In this document: piece by piece, positions 27,001 through 34,376 of the stretch
Numbering within the stretch: position 1 is the stretch's first letter
Layout of the letters: each line of letters begins with the position of its first letter
Assembly (NCBI GenBank): GCA_905221605.1
Contig: CAJNDS010002222.1
Span: 325,373 to 370,372, forward strand
Direction: 5' to 3'
Length of the DNA: 45,000 bases
DNA from: Symbiodinium natans
Taxonomy: Eukaryota; Sar; Dinophyceae; Suessiales; Symbiodiniaceae
Notes under the pieces: model-generated
Seen by the model: the letters and a program-made list of their open reading frames with translations, nothing else
What the model was told of the DNA's origin: nothing
Database searches by the model: none
Made by a program: the position numbers and the translations under genes

Positions 27001-30000
27001 AAAATCAGCCACAACCAGGCCACATGAAGCCGGCTGAACACCAGGAGGATGCCTCCAAACCCTTGGAGCCCAGAGAACTCCCTTAGAGCCCTGCAGGGCT
27101 TGGTTGCTTCGGGCCCTGAATCCCCATGTAAACCCGAACACTATACACAATCCATATGATCTTCACATCACTTAAACTCCTAAAAAGACCCTAAACCCAA
27201 AACTCCTAAATGCACCGTAAAGCTCTCCAGAACCATCATATCTCCTCAACGGCTTACAAACCCCAAGCCGAAACTGCATGAGCCCTCTAAGCCTTCTAAG
27301 CTCTCAGAGCCCTTTGAACCCTTTGAACCCTCTAAACTCTAAACCCTATGAACCATAAGAACCATCAACCCTCTAAAACCTACAAACCCATGAGCCCTAA
27401 ACCCTGTGAACCCCAAACACTCGATAAATACTCTACGCACGTCGTCGCCCGTTGGCCCATTCCAGCAAGGCATCTCCACAGACAACCCTATAAAGCAGCT
27501 AAGCATCTAAACCCTATTGACCCTCCAAACCCTTTGAACCCTCTAAACCCTATGCACCCTCTAAACCCTACAAACCCTCTAAGCCATCCTAAACCCTAAA
27601 CCCTAAACCCTAAACCCTAAACCAATGAACCTGGAACCGTTCAGGATGTCACCTTCAACATCTGCCTGGGCCTGGACTTTACCGGCGCCGGGCTGCAGCC
27701 GCTGGGGCGCCACCAGATGTGGAACGGTTTGAGGGGTTTTGGGGTGCAAGGGTTTCGGGGGTTTAGGGTTTAGGGTTTAGGGTTTAGGGCTAGGGCTTAG
27801 GGTTTAGGGTTTAGGGTTTAGGGTTTAGGGTTTAGGGATTTAGGGTTTAGGGTTTAGGGACTATAATTCGGGATACTGCAATCCCGATCAAAAGGCTGTT
27901 AGCATAAGGAGGAACATCGCAACTTTGTGAATTCAACTGAGGTTGACTTGGATGCATGGGCCTGGGTCCTGAACCGCACATACCCCCATATCACCCCCCA
28001 AACGCACGCTGGGTTCAGGGTTTCGGGCTATTTGTCGGAGGGCGAAGTGTAGGGGCAGCTTAGACCCTCAACCCGGAACCCTAAACCTCAACTCTACACC
28101 TCCCCCCGGGCCACGTAGCACGAGGTTCTGCGGTTCTGTGGGCGCGCCAGAGCACCGCAAGCACCACATGACCTACCAGCACCGGCCGCTCGGACTGAGG
28201 GAGTCAGGCTACATTTGTAGGTGAGGGTTGCTGGTTTAAGGTTTATGGGTTTTGGGGTTTAGGGTTTAGGGTTTAGGGTTTAGGGTTGCTGGTTTAAGGT
28301 TTATGGGCTTTAGGGTTGGGGGATTTGGGGTTTAGGGGGAGAGGGGCGGAGTTGGGGTTTTAGGGTTCGGGTCCTTCATGTTTGGGGCGCAGAAATTGCG
28401 CCAGCTGCCCAAAATTTCACAGGGGGGAGGGGTGTTTTCTCTGCCTCTTCTGGACTTGACTGGCCTGGTGTTCTGGCTCAATGTCACGAGAGTACTTCTT
28501 CCATAAAAGATTATCATGGATGACAGCTGCGTATACAGGTATCTTGTTGTCTATACAGATACAGCTATCTCGTCCCACTCGAAATGCTCAGGGCTTAGAG
28601 TACCTTATGGAGTCTTGTTTTTCAGCGTCCTCTCCAAGGTGCGCATCTGTTATCGCCGAGACGATAGGGCCCCCTCCCTGTCTCCCCATCGTTGTAGTTG
28701 CTTTTGCCCCGTGGCTGAGAGCTTTATTGCTTGAGAAAGAGTCATGTCTGCTGCGACCTAAGCCTTAAGCCTTAAGCCTTAGGCCTAAGCCCTAAGCCCC
28801 AAGCCCTAAGCCCTAAGCTCAAAGCTCAGAATTCAATCAACGACTTCTCAGGAAGGGCCACTGCGCACTTTGGATTGCACTGGGAGGGCTTGGTACGGGG
28901 GGTTTTGGGGTTGCACCGTCTGATGGCCCTCTAGAACTCTAGAGGGGGTCTAGGAGCTTATGAAGAGGTAGATAACCGATTGTTCTCTAACATCGCACAG
29001 TGCTTCCGAAAGCTCTACTAAGCTTCCTTCCGGGTTCCCTGCCCATCTACAGGAGTGTACTTGCCAGAGAGTTCCCAAGAGCAGAACAACCACGCCGTGA
29101 GCAGAGGGAGACGGCAAGGCAATGAAGAGCCCTAAACCCTAAACCCTAAACCCTAAACCCTAAACCCTAAACCCTAAACCCTAAACCCTGAACCCTAAAC
29201 CCTAAACCCTAAATCCTGGTGCTTCAGGGGGTGGATCGATCCGATGGTTAATTGCGCCTCAATGTTCGGGAGGCGCCACGGTACCGCATTTCAAGATGAC
29301 CCATACAGAACCCCTATATAGTCCCTATCTACCTCAAAAAAATCCCTAAATAACCCCTAAGGTCCCTTATAAGGGTCCCTCCTTTAGTCCCTTTGATACT
29401 TCCCCCTGCCGAGAACTTGTGAGAGAAGGTCGTGCACCTCGGCCGAAAACGCCATGGCGCTGATGACATCACGTCCGGCGACTCGAGAGAGAAGAGTTGT
29501 TGAGGTTGATTCTTATTTTAGGGTTTAGGGTTTAGGGGTTTAGGGGTTGAGGGTTTAGGGTTTAGGGTTTAATGTTTAGGGTGCCTAGACCTGAAACTCA
29601 CAGCCCTAGCAGGGTTTAGGGTAGGAGGGCATCGAGCTGGACGTTCAGGATCTGAGGCGTTTGTGCTGCCGTTAGCATCTACCTTCCTAAAGCTGAGCTG
29701 GAAACATTCTCCTTGCGAACTGCGCTTTGAAGATTTCGTTTATGTACAGCCCAGGAGGTAGTCGACAATGATCATGCGCAAGGGACTAGGGTAATTGTGG
29801 GGCTACGTACCGTATATATCAGGCTCTAGAGGGTTGTCACATCAAGGGTGGGGTGCCTGGTAGACCCTCAAATTCTGCGTTCAGGGATCTGGTCTATGAT
29901 ATGCTTGCTTCGCTTCAAAGGGTAGTACATGGGATCCTCTTGGCCGAATCGCTAAGCTGGGTCTAGGAATCAGAGCTTTCTTCGTGAGTGTTCAGAGATT

Positions 30001-31969
30001 AGGGTTGGAGATGCTACGGGGAGCTTCCCTGAAAGTGTCGTGACGAAAAAGATGGTTTCCCTCAAGCCCAGAGTAGCATCATGCAATTGCTTCGACTGCT
30101 GACTTTGGGACACTTCACAGCTATACTTTCTTGTGGGATTGCCGCAGGACCACAGGCGGTTAGGGCTTATGGTTTAGGCCACAACCTGTCCATCAGCAGC
30201 CTAAACCCTAAACCCTAAACCAAGGAGAGCGTTTGAATCTGATCCTCTGGAACCATTCCTCCGAGTACCGCCAAAGCCGCGACTACCGGACTCCCCCGCA
30301 GCTTTCTTCAAGCGAGTGGAGGTTTAGGGTTTATGGTTTAGGGTTTCGGGCTTAGGGTTTAGGGTTGAGGGTTTCGGGTTTTAGGGTTTAGGGTTTCGGG
30401 CTGACCCAAGGGTCCAGGGTTTGGGCCCCTTACCTTCCAAGTCTCTTGAAGCCTTGAAGACCCCGACAAAGCTTCCTTTGTTGAGCACGTTGACGGTTCA
30501 GGGTTTACTGTTCAGGGCTTGTTTGTACTTCTGTACACCAGCAGAAGAGATGAGGGTCAGAGAGCTTCCTCAAAGTACTCGGCGAAGCAAGAGCCCGAGA
30601 CTTCAGGCGTTTTCGTGGAGGGCATAGGGTTTCAGGGCTCTTGCTACACGACTCGTAAGTTTTTATGGAAAAAACTTTCACAGAGTATTGAATCTGGGAG
30701 TCTACAGGACGCCTTTGCATTCGGCTTCCGGAAGGCCCCTTACTGCCTAAACCCTGACCCTAGACCCTGCCTGGGGCAAGTAAGGTACGCCCGCGAGGCG
30801 GCAGCCCCAGATGAAGTCTGCCTCAGCTACACACACGACCGCGACTTCGGCGCCTACAAGGACTCAAATCCCTAACCCTAAACCCTAAACAGGCCCTAAA
30901 CCCTAAACCCTAAGACCCTGAACTCCAAAACCTTACCCCGGAACCCTGGACGCCCTGAACGCCCTAAACCCCAAAAAAGCCGTAAACGCCCTTGAAACAA
31001 ACCCAAAAGCGCCTAAACCCTAAACCTTAAACCCTAAACCCTAAACCTCTATGGCCCCCAAATCTCCAAACCCGAAAGGGCACTGCACATCCGGTTGAAG
31101 GACTACCCCTCCGGGCGCGAGCATTTCCGCGGCCGGGGCTGGTGCCCTCCTCCGGCCGCCGAGCCCAGGGCATCACGTTATTGGTTCCAGGGCCCTATAG
31201 GGTTTAGGGTTTAGGGTTTAGGGTTGAGGGTTTGGGGTTTAGGATTTGGGGTTTGGGGTTTAGGGTTTCGGGTTTGGAGGGCCTTACCTTTTTTCAGGGT
31301 TCAAGGTACCCTAAAACCCTGAAATCCGAGAAGCTTAAACCCTTGAAAAGTGAGGGGGGGGGGGTTATTAATGGTTGGGTTTAGGGTTGAAGCTTGGTGT
31401 GTGGAGCACAGCTTATGGGAGAATCTTCTTGGGCCTACTACGAGGGCTGGTCAGTAGCACCCTTCTTCCGGAGCCCCATAAATCATTAAGCCACAATTCG
31501 CACCCTTTAGGTTCTTCGTGGTTTGGGGTTTAGGGTTTGGGGTTTAGGGTTTAGGGTTTAGGGCCTCGTGCTCATCTTGTCTGTCTGACCTTCAAACTGT
31601 TATGCTTGACCTGCTATTCTTCAAAGCGAGGAAACGGCTATTGAAGCGTTTGATCTGGGGCTCTAAGCGCCTGAAAAGCCAGCTGCCACAGAAATGGGAG
31701 TTCACGAAATGAGAAAGGGACCCCGCCTATCGACCCCCCAAATAGTAGGATTCCCGTATAAAGTAGGATTCCAACCCTAAACCCTAAACCCTAATCCGTA
31801 AACCCTAAACCCTAAACCCCAAACACCAAACCCTAAACCCCAAACCCGAAACCCTAAACCCTAAACCCTAAACCCTAAACCCTAAACCCCCAAAATCTGT
31901 TTCCAGGAATACCCCGGATTCCAGTCCGAGTTCCGCTTTCGATCGCCCAGCGGAGATGCCAAGCTCTGA
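21020..31969 (+). CDS. 2-oxoglutarate/Fe(II)-dependent oxygenase, PKHD / prolyl-4-hydroxylase-like, about 22 exons
   Basis: The spliced exons give a continuous protein of the 2OG-Fe(II) oxygenase superfamily, closest by motif to the plant PKHD-type hydroxylases (VYSFPLF, RPNSMNNYG, LGLDMHTDD, FCGSVGAPEHRKH, RKRHGADDI, GERLNLILW). Iron ligands: His and Asp of HTD (exon 26726) and His of KRHGADD (exon 29429). The 2OG Arg is in GERLNL (exon 30225). All are intact. Likely exons: 21020-21089, 21110-21246, 21317-21362, 21719-21776, 21845-21965, 22086-22127, 22132-22170, 22641-22724, 22890-22931, 23013-23114, 23600-23688, 24463-24575, 25576-25617, 26726-26775, 27645-27697, 28125-28184, 28852-28864, 29429-29477, 30225-30300, 30785-30860, 31101-31160, 31907-31969. 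Donors are mainly GC and GA. Weak points: a four-base insertion at 22128, a CT donor at 21777 and an unclear 5' end. Predicted role: hydroxylation of a protein or small substrate using O2 and 2OG. Confidence 0.85.
21110..21246 (+). CDS. Oxygenase region exon: MPYTPNQEQVFWDTFLASKA
   Basis: TTGGCAG|CT then MPYTPNQEQVFWDTFLASKA, SSGPLALQDILDLKPDLRET, KLYHL. A GA donor at CACCTG|GAAGCC fits the phase of 21317; without it the frame stops at TAG 21286. Confidence 0.55.
21317..21362 (+). CDS. Oxygenase region exon: KPAILEVVQAYGPVA
   Basis: CCCTCTAG|AAG, 15 codons; donor GCCT|GAGG (GA) or GTA|GCCTG (GC). Confidence 0.45.
21719..21776 (+). CDS. Oxygenase region exon: VCELDAPNARQDFVVLYR
   Basis: GTGCTTTAG|AC, reads VCELDAPNARQDFVVLYR. 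Joined to 21845 it gives YRNYPPECSQEELLEHL, which needs a CT at the donor position (CGTAA|CTTTAG), possibly a mutated GTTTAG. Confidence 0.5.
21845..21965 (+). CDS. Oxygenase region exon: YPPECSQEELLEHLRRFLLE
   Basis: TTTATAG|C, 40 codons including PANYLGMPEQDPAIDGSSEQ, donor GAGCAA|GTTAAG. In phase with 22086 (SSEQ-GVAWDLKLPAPYPQ). Confidence 0.65.
22086..22170 (+). CDS. Oxygenase region exon(s): GVAWDLKLPAPYPQ and ALDQDLRLITASL
   Basis: TTGACAG|GGC reads GVAWDLKLPAPYPQ. Four bases GAAG (22128-22131) then separate it from ALDQDLRLITASL in another frame; removing them restores one frame. Donor CTT|GAGCCC (GA) fits 22641. Confidence 0.55.
22641..22724 (+). CDS. Oxygenase exon: LHSWMRDAARVNAKRLDVIK
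   Basis: TTCAAAG|GCA, reads ARRLHSWMRDAARVNAKRLD then VIKKYRKQ, donor CAG|GCCTAG (GC). Phase 0 to 22890. Confidence 0.75.
22766..22849 (+). repeat. (CCCTAAA)n array inside oxygenase intron
   Basis: Twelve units about 40 bp before the next acceptor. Confidence 0.95.
22890..22931 (+). CDS. Oxygenase exon: ALHAQLFDEHRPLQ
   Basis: CCACCACAG|GCT, 14 codons, donor CTCCAG|GCTGGC (GC). Matches the family segment between the KYRKQ helix and the FVP motif. Confidence 0.75.
23013..23114 (+). CDS. Oxygenase exon: EEWFVPETWSALRALHTGDA
   Basis: CCTCCCCAG|GAG, 34 codons, including QLGRALLTEHATGE. Donor GGGGAG|GCCACT (GC), or GGGAG|GTTTAGGG 13 bp downstream (telomeric GT); both are in phase with alternative starts of the next exon. 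A C-strand array ends ten bases before the acceptor and a G-strand array starts at the alternative donor. Confidence 0.75.
23128..23254 (+). repeat. (TTTAGGG)n array at the 5' end of an oxygenase intron
   Basis: About 18 units starting at or 13 bp after the donor. Confidence 0.95.
23600..23688 (+). CDS. Oxygenase exon: VYSFPLFTDAFCGLLLEEIF
   Basis: CGTCGGAG|GTC (or CGCCGCAG| eight bases earlier), reads VYSFPLFTDAFCGLLLEEIF then NFYKSGLPA, donor GCCAG|GTGGGC. VYSFPLF...FC is a hallmark of this oxygenase family. Confidence 0.8.
23713..23884 (+). repeat. (CCCTAAA)n array, about 24 units
   Basis: Perfect C-strand array 25 bp after the donor of exon 23600-23688; an exception to the G-strand-first layout. 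Confidence 0.95.
24463..24575 (+). CDS. Oxygenase exon: RPNSMNNYGIILGDIGLEPF
   Basis: CCCGAAG|G; the Arg codon spans the junction (LPAR-RPNSMNN). Reads RPNSMNNYGIILGDIGLEPF then IDKLQELLQPLGRLVRE, donor GAGG|GTTTAGGG (telomeric GT). RPNSMNNYG is the most diagnostic motif of the family. Confidence 0.85.
25205..25290 (+). repeat. (CCCTAAA)n array
   Basis: Twelve units in the 1-kb intron between oxygenase exons 24463 and 25576, whose 5' end is TTTAGGG. Confidence 0.95.
25470..25513 (+). repeat. Poly-T / poly-G tract
   Basis: T-rich run then about 17 G; complement of the poly-C/poly-A tracts elsewhere. Confidence 0.85.
25576..25617 (+). CDS. Oxygenase exon: PGSLWDGHHCFIV
   Basis: GTTCCAAG|CA, reads PGSLWDGHHCFIV, donor GTGC|GCCGCTCGG (GC). 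GHHCFIV leads into the catalytic core. A long frame through this exon is only partly genuine. Confidence 0.8.
26040..26230 (+). repeat. (TTTTTGGG)n 8-bp variant array
   Basis: About 20 units of an 8-bp derivative. The period of eight makes all frames show LGFWVFGF-like peptides; these and their reverse-strand counterparts are artefacts. Confidence 0.95.
26336..26590 (+). repeat. Dispersed repeat family A copy 3, interrupted
   Basis: 26336-26394 and 26567-26590 together match copy 2 (6900-6982). They are separated by a 163-bp segment flanked by TAACAACCA on both sides (26386-26394 and 26558-26566), a 9-bp target duplication. Confidence 0.65.
26395..26557. mobile_element. 163-bp insertion with 9-bp target duplication
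   Basis: Lies inside repeat A copy 3, flanked by TAACAACCA. Starts CTCACTCACTCACAGG. No ORF. GGCTCAAGATC near 26527 faintly resembles a pol III B box, so a SINE is one option. Confidence 0.55.
26726..26775 (+). CDS. Oxygenase exon with iron-binding HTD: YREGEDLGLDMHTDDS
   Basis: TTCCGAG|GC completes Arg from the previous exon, then YREGEDLGLDMHTDDS, donor TCG|GAGACC (GA). His 26761-26763 and Asp 26767-26769 are the facial-triad HxD ligands. Confidence 0.85.
27645..27697 (+). CDS. Oxygenase exon: DVTFNICLGLDFTGAGL
   Basis: ACCGTTCAG|GAT, reads DVTFNICLGLDFTGAGL plus CA, donor CTGCA|GCCGCTGGG (GC). The acceptor context ACCGTTCAG is the same as at 17245. Confidence 0.85.
28125..28184 (+). CDS. 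Oxygenase exon: FCGSVGAPEHRKHHMTYQH
   Basis: GCACGAG|G completes Gln, then FCGSVGAPEHRKHHMTYQH plus CG, donor CACCG|GCCGCTCGG (GC). Confidence 0.85.
28224..28307 (+). repeat. TTTAGGG units between 26-bp direct repeats
   Basis: A 26-bp sequence (core GGTTGCTGGTTTAAGG) occurs at 28224-28249 and 28282-28307 with a short telomeric array between. Confidence 0.8.
28852..28864 (+). CDS. 13-bp microexon of the oxygenase (G + KGHC)
   Basis: CTTCTCAG|GAAGGGCCACTGC|GCACTT. With the preceding CG it gives R-KGHC, and the next exon continues VVHLGRKRHGADD. The family has a KGRxVxHLG-type segment here, so leaving this microexon out would delete conserved residues. Both junctions are in phase. Confidence 0.65.
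29429..29477 (+). CDS. Oxygenase exon with distal His: VVHLGRKRHGADDITS
   Basis: GAGAGAAG|GTC, reads VVHLGRKRHGADDITS plus G, donor TCCG|GCGACT (GC). His of RHGADD is the third iron ligand. Confidence 0.85.
30225..30300 (+). CDS. Oxygenase exon with 2OG Arg: ERLNLILWNHSSEYRQSRDY
   Basis: AACCAAG|GA completes Gly, then ERLNLILWNHSSEYRQSRDY and RTPP plus CA, donor CCGCA|GCTTTC (GC). A CCCTAAACCCTAAACC tract ends five bases before the acceptor. Confidence 0.85.
30785..30860 (+). CDS. Oxygenase exon: REAAAPDEVCLSYTHDRDFG
   Basis: AAGTAAG|G completes Gln, then YAREAAAPDEVCLSYTHDRD and FGAYK, donor TACAAG|GACTCA (GA). Conserved C-terminal motif CLSYTHDRDF. Confidence 0.85.
31101..31160 (+). CDS. 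Oxygenase exon: DYPSGREHFRGRGWCPPPAA
   Basis: CGGTTGAAG|GAC, 20 codons, donor GCCGCC|GAGCCC (GA). Phase 0 on both sides. Confidence 0.85.
31907..31969 (+). CDS. Oxygenase terminal exon: EYPGFQSEFRFRSPSGDAKL-stop
   Basis: CTGTTTCCAG|GAA, 20 codons and TGA 31967-31969. A CCCTAAA array ends about 20 bp before the acceptor, and the same intron starts near TTTAGGG units (31200-31265). Confidence 0.8.
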   Translation, partial: EYPGFQSEFRFRSPSGDAKL

Positions 31970-32011
31970 GAGACACCCCCCAAGCCCCACACCCCAGTGG
32001 TGGCATGCGAG

Positions 32012-32097
32012 GGTTTAGGGTTTAGGGTTTAGGGTTTAGGGTTTAGGGTTTAGGGTTTAGGGTTTAGGGTTTAGGGTTTAGGGTTTAGGGTTTAGGG
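32012..32097 (+). repeat. (TTTAGGG)n array
   Basis: About 12 units, 40 bp past the oxygenase stop codon. Confidence 0.95.
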
Positions 32098-32195
32098 GGG
32101 AAATCTTGTAGGATTCAGGGACGAAGACCATCCAAGGAGTTATGACGACTCAGGGATAAGAGAAGCCATGGAAACGCTTGTTAGGGTTTACTTGC

Positions 32196-32250
32196 CTGCT
32201 GTGGTGCGTCCATCGGGAATCTGCCGCCCGCAGATCGGACAAAAGGCGCG
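32196..32250 (-). CDS. Minus-strand exon with CPIC zinc motif
   Basis: Minus strand reads AFCPICGRQIPDGRTTA and ends GCAG|GCAAGT (GC donor). Next to a (CG)n run at 32247-32271. CPICGRQIPDG resembles a zinc ribbon. Convergent with the oxygenase. Confidence 0.4.
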
Positions 32251-32396
32251 CGCGCGCGCGCGCGCGCGCAGGCGTCCACAAGAGGGGTGGGGGGTTCTCC
32301 TTCAGGGGGTTGGCGGTCTAGAGCTTCGTTTTTGGGGTTGAAGGGTTCAGGGCTCCAGGTTCTTGTGATTTTGCACCACAACCTTCAGCCCTGAAC

Positions 32397-32447
32397 CCCA
32401 AGAACGGTGCGTCCGTCATTAGGCTTGACATCTAGGGGCTTGCAGTG
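32397..32447 (-). CDS. Minus-strand exon HCKPLDVKPNDGRTVLG
   Basis: Minus-strand frame HCKPLDVKPNDGRTVLG ending GGG|GTTCAGGG. Upstream neighbour of the CPIC exon. The plus strand (PKNGASVIRLDI) is a weaker alternative. Confidence 0.35.
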
Positions 32448-32521
32448 GGCCCGAAACCCTAAAGCCTAAACTTTAAACCGTTTTTTCTCAGCATTAAACT
32501 GAGAGCCCAAACGCGCGGACG

Positions 32522-32656
32522 ATGGTTTCCGAAGCCCCTGACCGTAGCTTGCCTCCCTTCCGATTGGCAGGGATGGCTCGGTTGGCCCACACGCCCGACG
32601 AACTCCACACATTTCATTTGGCCCTCAGCTCAGCTGTTGGGGTCATGGGTGCATGA
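32522..32656 (+). CDS. Small ORF or terminal exon MVSEAPDRSLPPFRLAGMAR
   Basis: 44 codons from ATG 32522: MVSEAPDRSLPPFRLAGMAR, LAHTPDELHTFHLALSSAVG, VMGA, stop TGA. The frame is also open upstream to an ACTGAG| acceptor at 32492. Unidentified. Confidence 0.4.
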   Translation: MVSEAPDRSLPPFRLAGMARLAHTPDELHTFHLALSSAVGVMGA

Positions 32657-32836
32657 AACCCTAAACCCTGAACCCTAAACCCTAAACGGGGCTTGTGCAG
32701 GCCGACTACCAAGAAACGCGAAGGGGTTGGCGCTTGAGGGGCAAGGTGGGAAACGCAAACAGAATTCCTTACCCCCCAAAGCTCCTGAATGTGAAGCCGC
32801 CTGAGCCCCCGAAATTGTTTGGGAGCTGGCTTGTAG

Positions 32837-32941
32837 GTTCGGGTCTTGTTTCCGGACTTCTGCAAAGAGCACGTTTCAGGGGATCATCTCGCCCTCGACG
32901 ATGGTCCGACGGATTTCCGATGGCCGAACTGGGGCTTCTGA
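32837..32941 (+). CDS. Exon with CKEHVSGDHLALDDGPTDFR, stop TGA
   Basis: GCTTGTAG|GTT, reads VRVLFPDFCKEHVSGDHLAL, DDGPTDFRWPNWGF, stop TGA 32939-32941. Clearly coding-like, probably a terminal exon. A longer overlapping frame starting near 32695 looks less natural. Confidence 0.45.
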   Translation, partial: VRVLFPDFCKEHVSGDHLALDDGPTDFRWPNWGF

Positions 32942-33009
32942 CCGAGCCGAAAAGGGATAACCCTCACGCTCAGTGCCGTCAATACCCTTTCGCTTGAACT
33001 AGGCCCCTG

Positions 33010-33300
33010 AATGTTTTGGACATACGTGTTGAAACTAGCTCTTGGTTTAGGAATGATAAGGGACCACAGAAGGCGAATGTTTACCCTGGCTCTAGGAGCC
33101 GTTCACCATTCAAGGTTCGTCCCATGAACCCCTCCCGTATGAGCTTGCGATGCAGGCGCAAATCTGGGAGGACGTGGCGCGAAGGCGGGACATTCCATGT
33201 CGGAGCCCACGGACTGCAAACCTTTGACCATTGTGAGCAATCAGGGAATACTCAACCATAAGGGCTCCGAACCCTCGATACACCCGAAGTGACACAACTA
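33010..33300 (+). pseudogene. Broken coding fragments, telomere-free
   Basis: Three short coding-like frames follow each other: MFWTYVLKLALGLGMIRDHR (33010-33126), LAMQAQIWEDVARRRDIPC (about 33140-33200) and SEPTDCKPLTIVSNQGILNH (about 33200-33292). Successive frame changes with no splice signals suggest a decayed gene or transposon fragment. Confidence 0.35.
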
Positions 33301-33607
33301 CTGGGGTTTAGGGTTACGGCTACGAGAATCGCTCGCACATATGAGACCAGCCAACTCTTGCCCAAAGGGCTTGCACTCAAAATGGGAACGCGAAGAGGCA
33401 GACTGGCTCCCTGTCTTTTATCTGGGGTTAGGAAGTTGTGTTGGGGTTGAGGGCTTAGGGCTTAGGGTTTAGGGTTTGGGGTTTACGGTTTTGGGTTTAG
33501 GGTTTGGGGCACCATAAACCCTGAACCCTGAACCCTAAACCCTCAACCCTCAACCCTCAACCCCAAACCCTAAACCCTAAACCCTAAACCCCATGCCAGG
33601 CAATCAG

Positions 33608-33700
33608 GTAAGAAGGACCCCCTCATCGATCTTGGCACTGCCAACAGGCGGGCCTCTGTTGCCGAAGTTCGCAGCCGCTTGGAGGCCGGCTTCTGCAACG
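33608..33700 (+). CDS. Exon KKDPLIDLGTANRRASVAEV...
   Basis: CAATCAG|GT then KKDPLIDLGTANRRASVAEV and RSRLEAGFCN, donor AACG|GTTTAGGG. Strong coding character with a telomeric donor and C-strand units upstream (33530-33590). Unidentified. Confidence 0.6.
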
Positions 33701-34165
33701 GTTTAGGGTTTAGGGTTTCGGGTTTCGGGTTTAGGGTCTAGGGTCTAGGGTCTAGGGTTTAGGGTTTCGGGCAGAATCCAGCAGACCTGCCACCCTAAAC
33801 CCCCCCCCCCCAAAAAAAACCCAGCCTACAACCTTACACCTTAAACCCCCAAAACCAGAAGATCCCAAGTACTTAAACGCTGAATCCCGAAACACAGAAA
33901 CCCTGAACACTTACTGGGCAGCCTTGCTTTCGGGTCTGACTCGAGATTGCGCAACGGAACTCAACCATCGAAACCCGGTTTGGTCCGAATAGCTTTCTTT
34001 CTTTGGCGTTAGGGTTTGGGGTTTGGGGTTTAGGGTTTAGGGTTTAGGGTTGAGGGTTTAGGGTTTAGGGTTTAACCCTAATCCCTAAACCCTAAACCCG
34101 AAACCCTGAACCCTAAACCCTAAACCCCTAAATCCCTACAGACCTGAAACAACTCTCCGCGTGAG

Positions 34166-34225
34166 GCACCCCGTCCAGCCTCGCAGCAGGCCAGGATAGC
34201 TTCAGGGGCCCCTATTGGCTTTGAG
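34166..34225 (+). CDS. Exon APRPASQQARIASGAPIGFE
   Basis: CGCGTGAG|GCA (or CGCAGCAG| 24 bp later), donor TTTGAG|GTTTAGGG opening a pure TTTAGGG array. Confidence 0.5.
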
Positions 34226-34350
34226 GTTTAGGGTTTAGGGTTTAGGGTTTAGGGTTAGGGTTTAGGGTTTAGGGTTTAGGGTTTAGGGTTTAGGGTTTAG
34301 GGTTTAGGGTTTAGGGTTTAGGGTTTAGGGTTTAGGGTTTAGGGTTTAGG
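34226..34350 (+). repeat. (TTTAGGG)n array, about 18 units
   Basis: Begins at the donor GT of exon 34166-34225 and ends 26 bp before the terminal exon acceptor. Confidence 0.95.
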
Positions 34351-34376
34351 GCTGCGTGGCTTCTAGACACTTTCAG

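Noticed and set aside
28852-28900. Longer exon GRATAHFGLHWEGLVRG over the microexon
   Set aside because: It looked like the HLGxHRHGA motif, but it is out of phase with the preceding exon and lacks the RHGADD residues; the 13-bp reading fits both neighbours.
29264-29300. MFGRRHGTAFQDD as the distal-His exon
   Set aside because: The segment 29429-29477 (HLGRKRHGADDITS) matches the family far better and joins in phase.
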